The position numbers and the translations under genes were made by a program. A stretch of 64,000 nt of DNA, from positions 8,139,808 to 8,203,807 of the forward strand of contig CM034110.1 in the NCBI GenBank assembly GCA_019914945.1, written 5' to 3'. The notes under the pieces were generated by a model. That model saw only the letters and a program-made list of their open reading frames with translations, made no database searches and had not been told where the DNA came from. The DNA is from Typha latifolia. Taxonomy: Eukaryota > Streptophyta > Magnoliopsida > Poales > Typhaceae. Below are positions 1-12,600 of this stretch, piece by piece; the stretch's first letter is position 1, and every line of letters starts with the position of its first letter.

Positions 1-264
1 ATATCCTAGTTTTTTTAGACAGCTAAGAAGAGAGGTAAGTGGAGACTAGTAGACGAAGTGCTTTAAGATCATTATCTAAAATTCTAAATATCTAACAAAA
101 ACACTAATTGATTGCACACAAGGCCTTTAACAAGGGGGGCTCAATTGTTTCCTGTCTATTACCAATATTCCTTAGAATATTTGACAAGCAAGGTGAAAAG
201 CATGCCCACATATAGTCAGCACAATGACCAGCGAGTGATAAGAGCATATTCAGATAAGTGGGCA

Positions 265-694
265 CTGCCAATTGTCTATTGGATTTGAATCATCAACAAG
301 AAAGAAAGTATTTCTTCACCAAGACAAGTATTTGCAGTTAAGTGCCAATTGTCCATTGGATTGAATCATCAACAAGAAAGAAACTCTTCATTAAGATAAG
401 TACTACCAGTTAAGTGCCACTTGTCTATAGGATTGAATCATCAACAAGAAAGTAATCATCACCAAGACAAGTAATTGCAGTTAAGTGCCAATTGTCCATT
501 GGATTGAATCATCAACAAGAAAGGAACTCTTCATTAAGATAAGTACTACCAGTTAAGTGCCACTTGTCTATAGGATTGAATCATCAACAAGAAAGTAATC
601 ATCACCAAGACAAGTATTTGCAGTTAAGTGCCAATTGTCTATTGGATTGAATCATTGACAATAAAGAAGTAACTCTTCAAGTATTTGCAGTTAA
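265..694. repeat. Dimeric minisatellite, about 71-72 bp monomers
   Basis: Monomers begin GTGCCA(A/C)TTGTC at about 265, 342, 414, 485, 557 and 628, so spacing settles at 72/71/72/71. Two monomer types alternate. The units starting at 342 and 485 differ at one base, and those starting at 414 and 557 also differ at one base, while the two types differ much more from each other. The 143-bp dimer has therefore been duplicated recently. The array lies in the presumed intron of the HIT zinc-finger gene. Confidence 0.9.
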
Positions 695-929
695 AATGTT
701 CAAAGATTTAATAAATTTTGCAACATCTTATGAAAATACCCAATACCGTGGATTTTATGTCCCTCAAACAACAAATGAAGAAGAATATAGTTTTATAATC
801 TTCAGTCAACTAATTGGGTTTTAGAACAAAAGGGAAATAAAAGACTTGACAATTCAATCTGATATGAAAAAAATATATTCTAACAGAGCATCATAACATG
901 TAATACATGCATGATCAGGCAAACCATAC

Positions 930-2959
930 CTAGAGATTGTAATTGCTCTTCATTCACAAGCCAGCTTGGTTCCTCGACTTCAAGCGACCTTGCAGGGCGC
1001 ACAGTGGCTGCTGCTAATGATAGGAAAAATGTCTATTTAACAATATGTGGCTCTTAGGACCTAATTTGAAGTAGATATAGGGTCTAGTTACATATTTCAT
1101 GGTATAAATTAACATCAGAATGAGAGCATGCAACAATAAATGCCAGACTAAATTATCTCCTCTTCCTCCTGCCAAAGAGCTCATGTCCATGACGCATGAG
1201 AGGGTCTCTTAAAGAAAATATAGAACAAACTGTGCATGCAGATTCAATCCAATGTTATTTCCTTTGGTGAAGTTGGCATAGAACACCAGATAGTGGAACA
1301 TTTGCTACATTTAGGGTCCAGAAGCCAGTGCCTTTCTTTACCAAAATAATGAATTCATGTCTTTCGATATTGCATTGGAACAAGCATAATGAGTGATGAT
1401 TAACATATGGATACTATCTAATCTGGAATAAGAATACTTAATTCTTTCAGGCAATGCACGATTTCTTGAAAAGCTTTTGCTTTTTCTCATCAGTTGATTG
1501 AGCAAACTTTTTGCCAGGAGGTGAAAAAAGTAATTAGTAATAAATCATGTTCTAAAATGCCAAAACCCAGAACCTAAGATTAACAGGAGGAAAGTCTGGA
1601 TTTTTTTAATTAACATTCACAGATAAACATACAACGAAACACCCCTTTCCTATTTTCCTTTGTCTGGTTGCACGACATGGGAGCTGAGGTATATTTTGGA
1701 TGTAGCAGCTTCCTATACCAAAAGAATTTCACTACTGAATCGAGAAAGTAGACTGGGTCCTCAAGCAAATTGGAGGAAAGACTTACTCTGTTCTTCCAGA
1801 GGAGTCAATGACTTCTGACAAAGGATTTCTGCACCAATTAATTGAAAAGAAAAGTTTACTCATGACACAAATCAACAAAAAAGAAACATATAGAAGTACA
1901 CGCTACATTGGCAATGATAAGAAATATGGAATTTCAACTATTCAAGGAAACAGTATTGGCTCTATCAATTAACAATTACCCATGATGGTACAAACCTATA
2001 ATAATGCTGAGACGGAGAAGTGTATCCTGATACTAGTGGTTAGTATGAGAGAATTATAGCTTCATATTAGTGATGAGAGAGAAATAGAAATGAAAACAGA
2101 CCAACCAATATATTTGATTGCATGAAGAGAGGAAGGGAGAACTGTAAACCTAGCTGTCCTCATTGACGCTTAATCTGATGATAACATCATTGTCTATGTC
2201 TATGGTACTCTGTATTTCTCTTTACAAAGATTATTTTAAAACTTTAACTTGCTCCCTAGTCATACCTTCTGCATTATGTATATGAACATTTTTTCCCAGT
2301 TAGACCACACAAACTATTCAATAAAGTAGTTCGCTCCTATAGTTTTCTTCTCTGCTCACAATCAAGTTCCTACCTATTTCACATTATGCCAACCAACAAA
2401 CGTGTATAGATAAAAAGGATAAATCGTATTTTCCACGTAAATCCTGCACTATGTTTCACTAATCACTACACAACTACAATTCTTCATCATCATAAAAATC
2501 TATGAAAATAATGGCGAAGAGCCACATTTGAATCTCTCATTGGATCAGAAAATTTCACATAACTAGTTAACAAAGAGTACCAATAAAATTATAAAAAAAG
2601 GAAGTTAGCATGTACTCAAAGATAACACCTTTGTGCTTCTTAAAGCATGCCACTGAGCAACTGCATGGAGGAACAAACAGTAATCATCGAGTCAGTATGT
2701 ACTCTAAGAAGTTTGCCCACCAAAAGAAAAGATAAGAATGTAATGATATATCAAAGCAAAGTGACAGTACACGAACTAGTAAATCCGTATTATTCAAATA
2801 TTTTAAGCATATTGATTCGAAACAAAACCTCTGAATTCTTCCAGAAAGTTTACATGAGAGGGATCAAGAAAAGGGTTTTGCTTACTACGGAGCACGACAT
2901 GAGGGACATTTATACTTGGATTGCACCTCCTTGCAGACACCACATGCTTTAGAACCCAT
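930..2959 (-). CDS. HIT-type zinc finger protein (ZNHIT3-like), 5' part, continues beyond left edge
   Basis: Four coding exons fit in phase on the minus strand: 2959-2886, 2660-2629, 1828-1787 and 1010-930, all with GT-AG borders. The protein starts MGSKACGVCKEVQSKYK and continues CPSCRAPYCSVACFKKHKE, giving the CxxC...CxxC...CxxxC...HxxxC pattern of a HIT zinc finger. A segment reading VEEPSWLVNEEQLQSL follows, as in plant ZNHIT3-like proteins. The conserved C-terminal half is not in the window, so the last intron runs off the left edge and contains the minisatellite at 265-694. HIT-finger proteins of this kind are nuclear; the ZNHIT3/Hit1 family acts in box C/D snoRNP assembly (family knowledge). 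A 5'UTR intron is likely, with a donor after 3107 and an acceptor before 3011. Exons of 32 and 42 nt are unusually small. The last exon start is ambiguous because three AGs lie in a row. Confidence 0.8.
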
Positions 2960-3011
2960 CGATCCTCCAAATAACCTTCAGAATTATCTCTATATAGCTT
3001 CACTTCCAACT

Positions 3012-3240
3012 CTGGAGAGAGAGATGCATATTACCCAATAATCATATCTGCCATTAGGAAACTGGGGGGCAGAATAGACGAATAGAGAAGGATTCGAATA
3101 AGTTACCTGGAATCAATCAGTTCGATCACAGCCCGTTTAGAAAGCGGAAAAGGTGGAGTCGTATGGTTTGCAGTTAAAGGGTTCAGCGATGGCGGTTGTG
3201 AGGACGAAGGGAAGAAGGGGGCGGGGCGGGGGGGAAGAAT
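3012..3240 (-). promoter_or_regulatory. Probable 5'UTR intron and leader of the HIT zinc-finger gene
   Basis: Reading the minus strand, a leader ends CCAG at 3107 followed by GTAACT. A pyrimidine-rich tract ending in AG at 3012 precedes the exon that carries the ATG at 2959. The leader exon would start somewhere near 3160-3240. This is inferred from splice signals only; the transcription start is not visible. Confidence 0.45.
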
Positions 3241-3956
3241 CGCGAAGCTTTGTCGATGGTAAAGCTGTAAAAGGATGTCTATTTGCAGAGAACACCCTGA
3301 AGAAGATAGTATTTCTTTATATTATAGGACAGTCTTTACATCATTTGGGACTGGGTCTATCAATCTATCATCTATGGTTTAAATTTTTGGGGTTTTATAA
3401 TTTACATCCTAGAGTTTTCTCTCAAGTCTTAACACCCTAGAACATCACTACATGAGCAATAACATTTTTATAATTTACACCCGCAACTAAAAGTACTTTA
3501 GGAAAGATGCAAGAAGAACTCTAAATTAATGCCTAAACTAGTTAAGAAGAGGATCCCGAAACTATGTAAACAATAGTAAATCTGTAGAATTACACACACT
3601 AATCCCTTCAGTTATCTTTAAAAGAGAACCACAAAAATTTTTGGTTCTTCAATAAATGATAGTACTAATAACACAACGAGAGACTACTAATACATACAAT
3701 CTAAAAGAGTTCAAATTTTACTGGTAAGATGCTTTAAATCACAATGTAACATCTCATTTACTACTCCTCAAGCAGCTTAGTACAGCATAAACACCACCCA
3801 ACTTGTATTTGACAAGCAAATCACCTTGCATGAAGATGCTAATAAGGTTTACTAGCACTCAAACTCATAGCAAACCAAGGATGAAATGCTAATAGGGTTC
3901 AACTAATAAGAGTTCAACAGAGATTACAATAACAAATGCAAAGGATGATGACAATG
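3241..3956. other. Intergenic, no gene seen
   Basis: AT-rich sequence between the HIT gene and the 3' end of the dioxygenase-like gene. It holds no coding pattern beyond chance ORFs and probably includes the 3'UTR of the gene at 3957-5699. Confidence 0.5.
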
Positions 3957-5699
3957 TCAAATCTTATATCTGGCAAGAGGATCCTTAAGAGGCAGGCATT
4001 CATGGAAAACCCTCCAAGCATATTCCTCAAGCGAAAATGGACGAAATTTCATTCCACCATTATCGGCACGATCGGTGCGTTGGTGTTTGCTGTCCTCCAC
4101 CACTGATGGCACCAGTGAAGAGATGACGCTATCCAAAGGCAGAGTTATGAGCATCGATAGAGATATGCAGCCAGACGTATTGCAGTACCCTGAAGGCAAT
4201 GGAGAGGGTTGAGCTCTGCCTCTCACCTTCTTGAATTTTCCATTGCTCCAGACCTTCAACGTGCAGATTTACAAAAACAATGAGAATTATGGAATTTGAT
4301 GAACTAACTAAACAATTTGTAGCTAGATAAAGATACATTACTAAAGAGAGAAGCAGACCAGCCTGCTCTATTCTGCACTCGGCTTAACAGCCCCAAAATC
4401 TAAGGGGTTGTTTGATTTGAGAGTAAGTTTCAGCAATGGAAACTAGTCGAATAGATAACATTAGAAAGTATTCCACTAAAAAATGGTCACAGTATTTGGA
4501 TAACAAGTGCAGCGCAGGGGAGAAACACCGTCCTATTCTCAAATCACACAGAACTCGAACTCTGTTACTAGTATCAACATCCAAGTAAATCTGCAAAGAC
4601 GGCCATCCTCTTTAGATATTGGTCAATTAGGTAGGTATATAACTTCTAAAATAATATGCAATCAAAAAATATTTCTGCCTACTTATTCATATATAATATT
4701 TAGCGACTAATTCATACGACCAATCCAAACAGTAATAATGTTAATAGCTTCTTGGCATTGCTACTATTGTTGTATGTTTTTTAGTTCTTGCTCCCAAATT
4801 AGTAAAGATATAATATTTTAAGGCCCATCCATGAGAACAATGAGTTAGCACTCAAAAGTGGAACTCACCTGAGCGATGTCTCCGAGTGTGACGAGAAGCG
4901 AGTCATCTTGCGGAGGCACGGCGATCCACTCCCCCGAGTCACCCATCACCCAACTCGGCTCCCTTCCCTTCCCCTCGTACTGTAAACCCATCACGTACGG
5001 ATAACCCTTCCCTATCCTCACCTTACCCTCCTCCCCTATCCCACCACCAGAATAAGACGGCGGCGCCGTCGCCCTCGAAGAGACCCACATCAAACACTTT
5101 GCCTTCCTCTCCCCCTCCCCAAATGGATTCCCCCCGAAGAGCAAACCCAACACTTCCAGCCCAACCTTCTTCAACCGCCTCGCGTACTCCAGTAGACGTA
5201 GATCACCAGCACTGTCGTCATCGGCGTCGAGCACGATGATCGGATCGCGACCGTCGGGTTCTTCTTCTTCGTCGTCGTCGAGGTGGCCGAAGCCGAGGGC
5301 GGACACATCGCGGGGTGAGGAGGATATTAGGGTTTGGGATTCTCTGAGGGCGGAGTCATGGAGATGGGAAGTGATTCCGTGGTCGGAGAGGTGGAAAAAA
5401 CCGAGAGATGAGGCGGCCGAGAGGAGAAGGTCGTGGTGGGCGTCGAGGAGGGAGATGAGAGGTGGCTGCGGAGGCGGGTGGGATCGAGGGGGGCGAGAGA
5501 GGAGGAGCGGCGGGGGAGAGATGAGGAGTTGGTGGAGGAAGCGGGAGAGGTCGTCGGGGTTGCTGGGGAAGGAGTGGTTAGATGGGGTTGGAGGAGGAGG
5601 AGGAGGAGATGGGGTTGTCAAGGAGGATGAGGTGGCGGCGCCTCCGCCGCCGTGATCGTGGTGGTGGAGATCGGTGGTGAGCGAGAAAGAGGCCATCAT
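3957..5699 (-). CDS. 2OG-Fe(II) oxygenase-like protein lacking metal ligands
   Basis: Two exons, 5699-4869 and 4253-3957, join in phase to give about 375 residues, the usual length for plant DOXC dioxygenases. Residues about 85-120 look like the DIOX_N domain (SSLGFFHLSDHGI). The C-terminal half keeps the fold landmarks GDSGEWIAVPP, VTLGDIAQVWSNGKFKKVRGR and the terminal segment FSLEEYAWRVFHECLPLKDP. The HxD iron motif expected after YPYVMGLQYEG is absent, the distal His normally in HRV is replaced (VRGRAQ), and the RxS 2-oxoglutarate motif is not recognisable. I recall an Arabidopsis relative of this kind, which suggests a conserved non-catalytic branch rather than decay; that is from memory. 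Two adjacent ATGs could start translation (5699 or 5696). The function is unknown and should not be called an oxidase. Confidence 0.82.
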
Positions 5700-7263
5700 G
5701 GAGGGAGAGCAGAGCTATGTTTGGGATTTTAACACGATTTTAGGAGACGGGTCGGGTTTTAAGACGATCCGACCCGATATCTATGGCGGACCTGTGATGA
5801 CTATGGTGGGGCTTTTGTATATTATTTATAATGTTCTTGAGTCTAAAATGTCGTACTTGATAAGGTTATAGACTTATAGCTACACAAAAGACTTCACATG
5901 CATTTTCTTTAGTCTTCGCAAGTGCTACGCATGCAAATCCCATTGGAATGGACATCTGGACTGCAAATTGCGAGTAATTTCTTGGAGAAATATTGAAAAC
6001 CTTGGGGAATTTGTGCTGGTCAAACCCTATAAATATAAACATCGTATTCATATGGTGAATAAGAAAAGAAAAGCCGTTTAAGCGAGTTTTTAATCCTCAT
6101 AATACTTCATTAATTACTTGGAATGATCAAAAGTACTAAGTTGAGTTCCGATTTGGCGGTTTTTGAGCGTTAGGAATTAGGATGTATTAATCCGGCACGA
6201 CACTGACTTTTTTTGGGGGGGAGGGAATCATGATGCAGTTATGAACATTTGCCTGACAATGACCAGGGAAACGTGTGCATCTCAGTCTCATGATTTACGT
6301 AGAATTTTTATTTAGTACGTAAAATCCATCGGCTGTGAATTGGTCTACGATTGACATTTGGATTAATCTGACGGCTGTTATGGGTGTTAACATATTAGTT
6401 GGCGTGGAAGTAATTATTCTAATCATATCTGAATATAAATAAGCGTATTAAGAGCATCATCCTCTTTCTTTAATTTCTTGATGGGTTTCTCATGCCTTAA
6501 TCAAGCAGGGGCCCCCACCACTCTGCCCGAGTCCTGACCTCAATGAAGTGTGGTACTATTGACATGAAACAAGTTCAGAGAAAGGAAGATGTCGTCAGTT
6601 AAGGGGGCACTCATCCCTGATAACCAGCTTTGTTTTGGGGGATGTGCAGCTGGAAACAAGGATTGGTTCTATTTCATTATTGAACGAGCAGACAAGAGTA
6701 AGAGGTCCAGAGTACGTATGGATCATTACAATAAAGAAAATTCATTAGCATTATTTAACACAAAAAGGATTATTCCGGAGTGATAAAGAGACACCCACAT
6801 GCCGCTGAAGATTTCCTGTCCTTAATTCCGTTATCTTTTAACGTCCAACTTTTTTTTTGTTTGGGAAAACAAATGGCAATGGTTGTAATGCGAAATAAGC
6901 CTTTGGATTTCCCAAGTTATATTCGACCACATGAGATGCATGAAGTGAATAGTTTGACAAGATTGCATGAGAGATAAAAGTAGAAACAGCAGCCTTTAGA
7001 AGATCGCAGTCTACTTGTTCTAACGATCTTGGTATTCTACATGATGAAGCAGAATAGCTGATCACTACAGTTCTAGTTTGCAATAGAGAAGAGGAACCAA
7101 GAAGTGAGATAATAAATTGTACATTTTTATCGAATGAACTAATGTACTACGGTGGATAAATAGTAAAGAACATACACCAACTCTACAATTTCATGACCAA
7201 GCTTCTCGAAAGACTGTCACAAAGGGAATAAAATGATCTAGTCTTGTCTTGTGCTTGGAAGAA
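5700..7263. other. Intergenic between dioxygenase-like gene and GRXS16
   Basis: Contains the promoter side of the dioxygenase-like gene (about 5700-6480) and the 3' flank of GRXS16 (about 7090-7263). Small plus-strand reading frames at 6589-6783 and 6780-6977 show no family resemblance I recognise and no splice support. Confidence 0.5.
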
Positions 7264-9513
7264 CTATTTCTGAAAAAGAGCAGCAAGCTCTCCTTTCTCT
7301 GCCATGGAGCTGATTATATCACATCCACCCACAAGATCCCCTCCAACGAAAACCTGTGGAAATGTCGGCCAGTTGCTGTAACTTTTTAGTGTCTCCCTCA
7401 ATCCATAGTTATACTCCTCGTCCAATACATCCACGCATTCGTAATCCACACCATGGGCCTCCAAGATACCCACAACCCTCTGCGAAAAGCCACATTGTGG
7501 GGCACTCCTTGATCCTTTGATGAATGCAACTACCTTGTTCTCCTTCACCAGCCGATCAATAAGCTCCTCCAATGGGACTGTGAGTTGAACATGGCGACCA
7601 GGTGTCAACCGCAAGTTTGGCTTCTGTTGTGTGCGGCGAACCCAGGTGTTATTTCCAGTTTCGTTCCCTGGTGGGATCTTGCCACTAGCTGTTATGTGTT
7701 CTTCCATCCATGTTTTCCAAGCATTGGTTAAAACTGCACGATCTGCTGCTGCGTCATCTAGCAGACCCACCTACATAGATAAGGTGCAGGATGGAAAATA
7801 GTTTCAGTGTTGCATTATTTATTATGCACCAATCTACGCAAGGAGAGACATAGAAGGGATTTTAGACAATGTAGGAAGTATCAGTGAGACTCTACGCCCA
7901 TTCAGATTACCACAAAATAGTCTTTCTCAATCATAACTGGGTTCCTTATTTACTTACGATGATCCTATGACATTAATTAACACTACTAAATTCTAAGGAC
8001 TTCAAAATCCATTGTGAAAATCACAAAAAGATCCAGAAATACAAAAATGTTTCAAATTTGGCTCAATTTGCAAAATATCAATCTGTAAGGTTTGGGATAA
8101 CTCTCTGCCACTAAACTTACAGCAATTTGCTTTCACAATAAGAAACTTGTTCTGAAGCCACAGTTTGAATCCTTCCTCAGTTAATGCCTTCCTCAGACGG
8201 AATGTCTTCTTATAATCATATCATCTAGAGAATTTGGGCTGACTAGCTAAAAATGGGCTCAAGTCCCTCCTACAACCGCAGTTTCTCAACTTTACTGAAA
8301 CATAGAGTCATTGAGACGAGTGTCGAAAATTGCTTTAAGTGTACATATTGAGATTCTCAACTATATGAGGCAAGAAGTCAACCCTAGACCAGCCAGGTCC
8401 AAGTGGCAAAACTAAACCTCAACTTTTTATATGGTGGGTTTCAAGTTACCAATACCAAACCTACCTTATAATCAAGGACCTTGATTGAGTTGCTTGCTTC
8501 TGGTGAGCATTTATCAGAGATTATAATCCAGGGCGATTATACACTTATGAGAGGTTAAAACTTGGGACAATGCAGGAATAAGCAAAGGCTGACCACTAAG
8601 ATGATTCGTTAACTGCAACGGAAACCAAGATAACCATAGAAAAAAGATTTACAAGACAAATTGTAGGGTAATGCTATGATTGTACTCAAATTATTAGAAA
8701 AATAAAATTTAAACTTTCAAAAGACCCAGGATTATATGCCAATTACTGTTGAAAGAGGACTTGAGTTGCGAAACTTAGTAGTCAAGATTAGGCTTGATTT
8801 GCTAACCAAATCTGTCATTACTTGATTGATTTGAACTGCAACAGTCCAGACAATACTCCACAATCCACAAGCATGCTGAACCACTCTTAAGTATGTAGAT
8901 GTCCCAAACGATACTTCATAATCCACAAACTTTCCGCAAAGGTTAATTAGCAGATCACACTAAATATAACTTTTGGTAACTCCACTCTCTCGCACAATAA
9001 AATATTAAACATGTTTGACAAAAACCCATCTCAGAAGTAATCAAAACATTTTCCAGTTGCTAGAAATCCACTAATTACTGGAAATTATGCACCTAAAAAC
9101 AGAATAGGAATCACCTTTACCGAACAGCATAGACCCGGGACCAATTTGATATGCGTAGCGATGCTTCCCGCGATGTTTCGCGACACACCAATGAACTGAA
9201 GCTCCCCGTCCTTGTCGTAGACCCCATAAACGCCGGGAGCGGAGGGAAACGCAGCTTCCAACTCTTCGGTCGCCTGGGGAACCGGGACGATCTCAGCATC
9301 GGCGAACTTTCCTAGGGCGGCGGTGACGGCGAAGGAATGGCCTCTGCGGCTGCGCTGCTTCGCGGAAGAGACAGCGCGAAGGGTTAGAGAGCGGCAGAAT
9401 AGAGAGGAAGGGAAGGGAGAGACGAAAGAGGTGGGAGAAGAGGAGGAAGAAAAGGGGAAGCGAGGGAGAGGTGAGAGGAGTTGGAGTCGAGAGAGTTGGG
9501 CGGATGCGGCCAT
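7264..9513 (-). CDS. GRXS16: Bifunctional monothiol glutaredoxin-S16, chloroplastic
   Basis: Two exons, 9513-9115 and 7770-7264, join in phase 0 for 301 residues, close to the roughly 293 of Arabidopsis GRXS16. The N-terminus is Ser/Pro-rich and fits a plastid transit peptide. The next block ([20 protein letters not shown]) is the GIY-YIG-like domain characteristic of S16. The C-terminal glutaredoxin domain has the monothiol CGFS site in [17 protein letters not shown], the TFPQVF cis-proline segment and GGCDI. Family knowledge: plastid CGFS glutaredoxins bind [2Fe-2S] clusters with glutathione, and the N-domain has been reported to have endonuclease activity linked by disulfide redox control. 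The donor is AAG|GTGATT and the acceptor TGTAG|GTGGG. The 1.3-kb intron holds no other gene. Short ORFs on both strands over exon 1 are shadows. Confidence 0.95.
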
Positions 9514-9641
9514 CGTCTCTTCTTCCGTGGGTCTTGCTTTGAGTTTCTCTTCTCGCCATTCTTATTCGTTAGATAGGGTACGGGTCGGATGTAAGGTAAA
9601 GTCCGACAATAGTATCCGATTCAAGTGAGTCGGATCCGAGT

Positions 9642-9668
9642 TGGGCCAGAGTTAGTCTTCTAGGCCCA
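9642..9668. promoter_or_regulatory. Paired site-II-like GGCCCA elements upstream of GRXS16
   Basis: TGGGCC at 9642-9647 and GGCCCA at 9663-9668 lie about 130-155 bp upstream of the GRXS16 ATG. Such TGGGCY motifs are known binding sites for TCP factors in plant housekeeping promoters. Motif match only; no functional evidence. Confidence 0.4.
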
Positions 9669-12600
9669 TCTTCGCCTGTGTTTGTAGGACCCTTTCCAGA
9701 TTGGATTTCGTCCAGGCCAACCTCATATGGGTGGGTCTGGGCCTCTTGGGGTGGTCCTCGTATGCGCACATCCAACAGCTCAGATTGTATCTGTCACATT
9801 CAATCGAAGCAATTGAACGGTCACTCAGACTGACTTACACAAGGTCGGCCAGGATAGAAATCAAGCTCATTTATCTTGAGCGGGCTTGATTAAATTGAAA
9901 AATATATAAACTATTCCTATCATTCTATATTAGATTGTATTTACAAGAGAGTTATTAGAGGGCCCTACAATTTAACTATTCGATTATTATTACATAATAA
10001 CCATCTACCTTGCTTTTCATCTCTCTTATCATAACCGAATTATTGCTCTCATCAATGGCGATTCCAATTTGCATATAAATATTATTCTGAATAGAAAAGA
10101 TTCAGTGGAATTTATACTTTCCCGTTTCCATCAACATCTAGAGAGAATCTTCTTGCTGTTCTTAAGTCTAACAGTTCTTTTGAAAAGCTTAGCAACTTGT
10201 ATGCAGCTTTATTTTCTTTTACTTTCAATGTTTCTTGCTTTATTTCACAGTTCATATTTTAAATTCTTCTTTAAAAATCTACCTTTTGAATTCTATATCA
10301 TTTGGAAAATTTTTGGAGAAATTCACCCCCAAGCTAAGCTTTGACACACTCATGTTATCCACCACTAAAAATATTATATATCATTACTTATCCGAAAACG
10401 CTACAAAAATATTCATGGGGAAATATGCAATATTAACATAAAGTTAGGAAACAAAACCCCTTAGTGCCATGCCACAAACAAATATGACAACCTTATCGGG
10501 ACCATTTTAAATCCAAATTAATGCAATGTTAATTTTTTCTAAAAGCATCTCCTTTGGAGAGCTCTAGAACCCAAAAGACTCCAAATAGAATATGCTTTAT
10601 TAGAGCTCTATGCATTCTAACTCAACCGGATATATTGTATCAAAATTAATTAAAAATTATTATAAAAATTATTTTTTTAATAAAAAATATATGGTTTGAA
10701 AAGCTCTCGTTGAGATTTTGAAAATAAGAGCAATATTAAATAGTTTCAAAATTATTTAAATGTGTGGTGTTTATATTAGGAGGATAATTTTAGATAATTA
10801 AAATTTCTAATATTTAATTTAAATTTTAAAATTTAACTCTATAATAATTTAATATTAGATTTGTTTGAAGGTCTGGCGGAAACCTTTTCAACGATAATAC
10901 TTTTTTATTAAAAACAATATAAGTATATATTAAATTAAAAATTAGTGCACAAAAATATGAGTAAAATTTAAAATAATAGTGTATACCGCATGAGAGGTGA
11001 TTTTAGAATTAAAAATTAGTGTTTTAGAGCAAGGCTCTAAAATTTTGAACAGTTGGGTTTCCTTAGTTCTGGTCTCCTCTGTAACAGAGCAGCCATCTGA
11101 TTTGCCTCGAGATTGGATCCATCCGTAAGGTCAATTAAAGTTCACTTTTTGGCAAAAACGAATTAGAGAAATTATCAATAATTAGTGGTGGGATAATTCA
11201 CATCACACTATATCGGAGACCTAGATTTTATTTTTAATGTCTCAAAATAATATGTTTATTAGGTCAAATGTTATTTATACAAATATTGAAGGATAACAAA
11301 GGCAAAATATATAAGGCTTTGTTTGGTTTGAGTTTAGGGGACTTTCTTTGATCCAGAAACTTTTAAACTGATTCAGTATTTAAATATATTTTATTTTTTT
11401 AATATTTAATTAAGTTTATTTTTTAAATTAAAATTAAGAAATGAGATTAGAGTTCGGAGTTTAGCTTTTTAATAATTTTTTTAAGAAAAAAAAAGATTTT
11501 TAATATTATTCTTTTGAAAAAAAAATTGAGAATTTAAATGATGTTGACTGATGTTGATGCCTCGACATTTACTTATTCAACAATTTTGTCCTATTTTTAT
11601 TTATTTATTTTTGGATAATATCATTGGTAAGCAGTCAATATCAAATACTTCAAAATAAAGACGTCTCTAAGACTTCTCCTTCTTACTTTACTTCTCTAAA
11701 TTAAATTTGACCTTCCACTTCCTCTCCTTGATCTCCCAACAAACGACTGGTAGTGGGTGGTGCTGGTGCAGTTAATTCTTTCCGAGCTTGCAAGGAAAGG
11801 ATCCAAAATTTAATGCTTGCAAAAGAGTACTCCAAAACTTGAAAAGATATAATAATTAAACAGTAGTAGGTGGACCCAAATTGCAAGGGTTAGGCTATGG
11901 ATTTGTTGCAGTGGTAGTAGTAGTTGGAATAGATGGCTAGTGGTATGCAAGTGGGTCAAAGTCAAGCATGAGGATATAGATTGCCCATAGGATGGATGAT
12001 TGGGCATTAGATTGGTCCATTCGGTAACACTCTGGAGTTTGGATTGGATTCTTGCACAAGGAGTCAACTTTTTTTTTATAGAAATTTACATTCCAACACA
12101 TTATATTTTCATATATTTATAATTTATGATTTCTTTTTTTTTTTTTACAGAAGATGAGCGAGAGATAATATTACAATATTACTGATAATATAAAATATCA
12201 AGTCCGAGGACACACATGAAATATAAAGTAATGGAGAATCTTGAGCCAACTTGTAAATTTCTTCAAGTCAGCAGTCTATGACACGACCTTAAAAATCACT
12301 GAAGGAAGAAAGAGTAACTCTACAGCAAGACCAAGATATAAAAGAAAATAAATCTAAAATTTTACAAAAATATATTATGCCTGGGACTGATCAAGGCACT
12401 AGCAACATGAGCTGCAATTGACAACTCAATTGATTAGACATGAATGGTGACTGATAGCGCAAAGGATTTCGAGCAATGAGATATTTTTTTTTTTTTTAAT
12501 CATTCATGAGTCTGAAGATTAGATATGGGCTGAATAAAGGGTCAACCCTCCCTAGATACAGAGGCACTTTAGGCTCCACCGAGCTTTTAGCTGTCTAGTC

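Noticed and set aside
5236..5655. Plus-strand ORF of 139 codons rich in Arg/Gly/Ser
   Set aside because: Antisense to the GC-rich first exon of the dioxygenase-like gene; low-complexity shadow.
6589..6977. Two small plus-strand ORFs between genes
   Set aside because: No recognisable motifs and no splice or promoter support.
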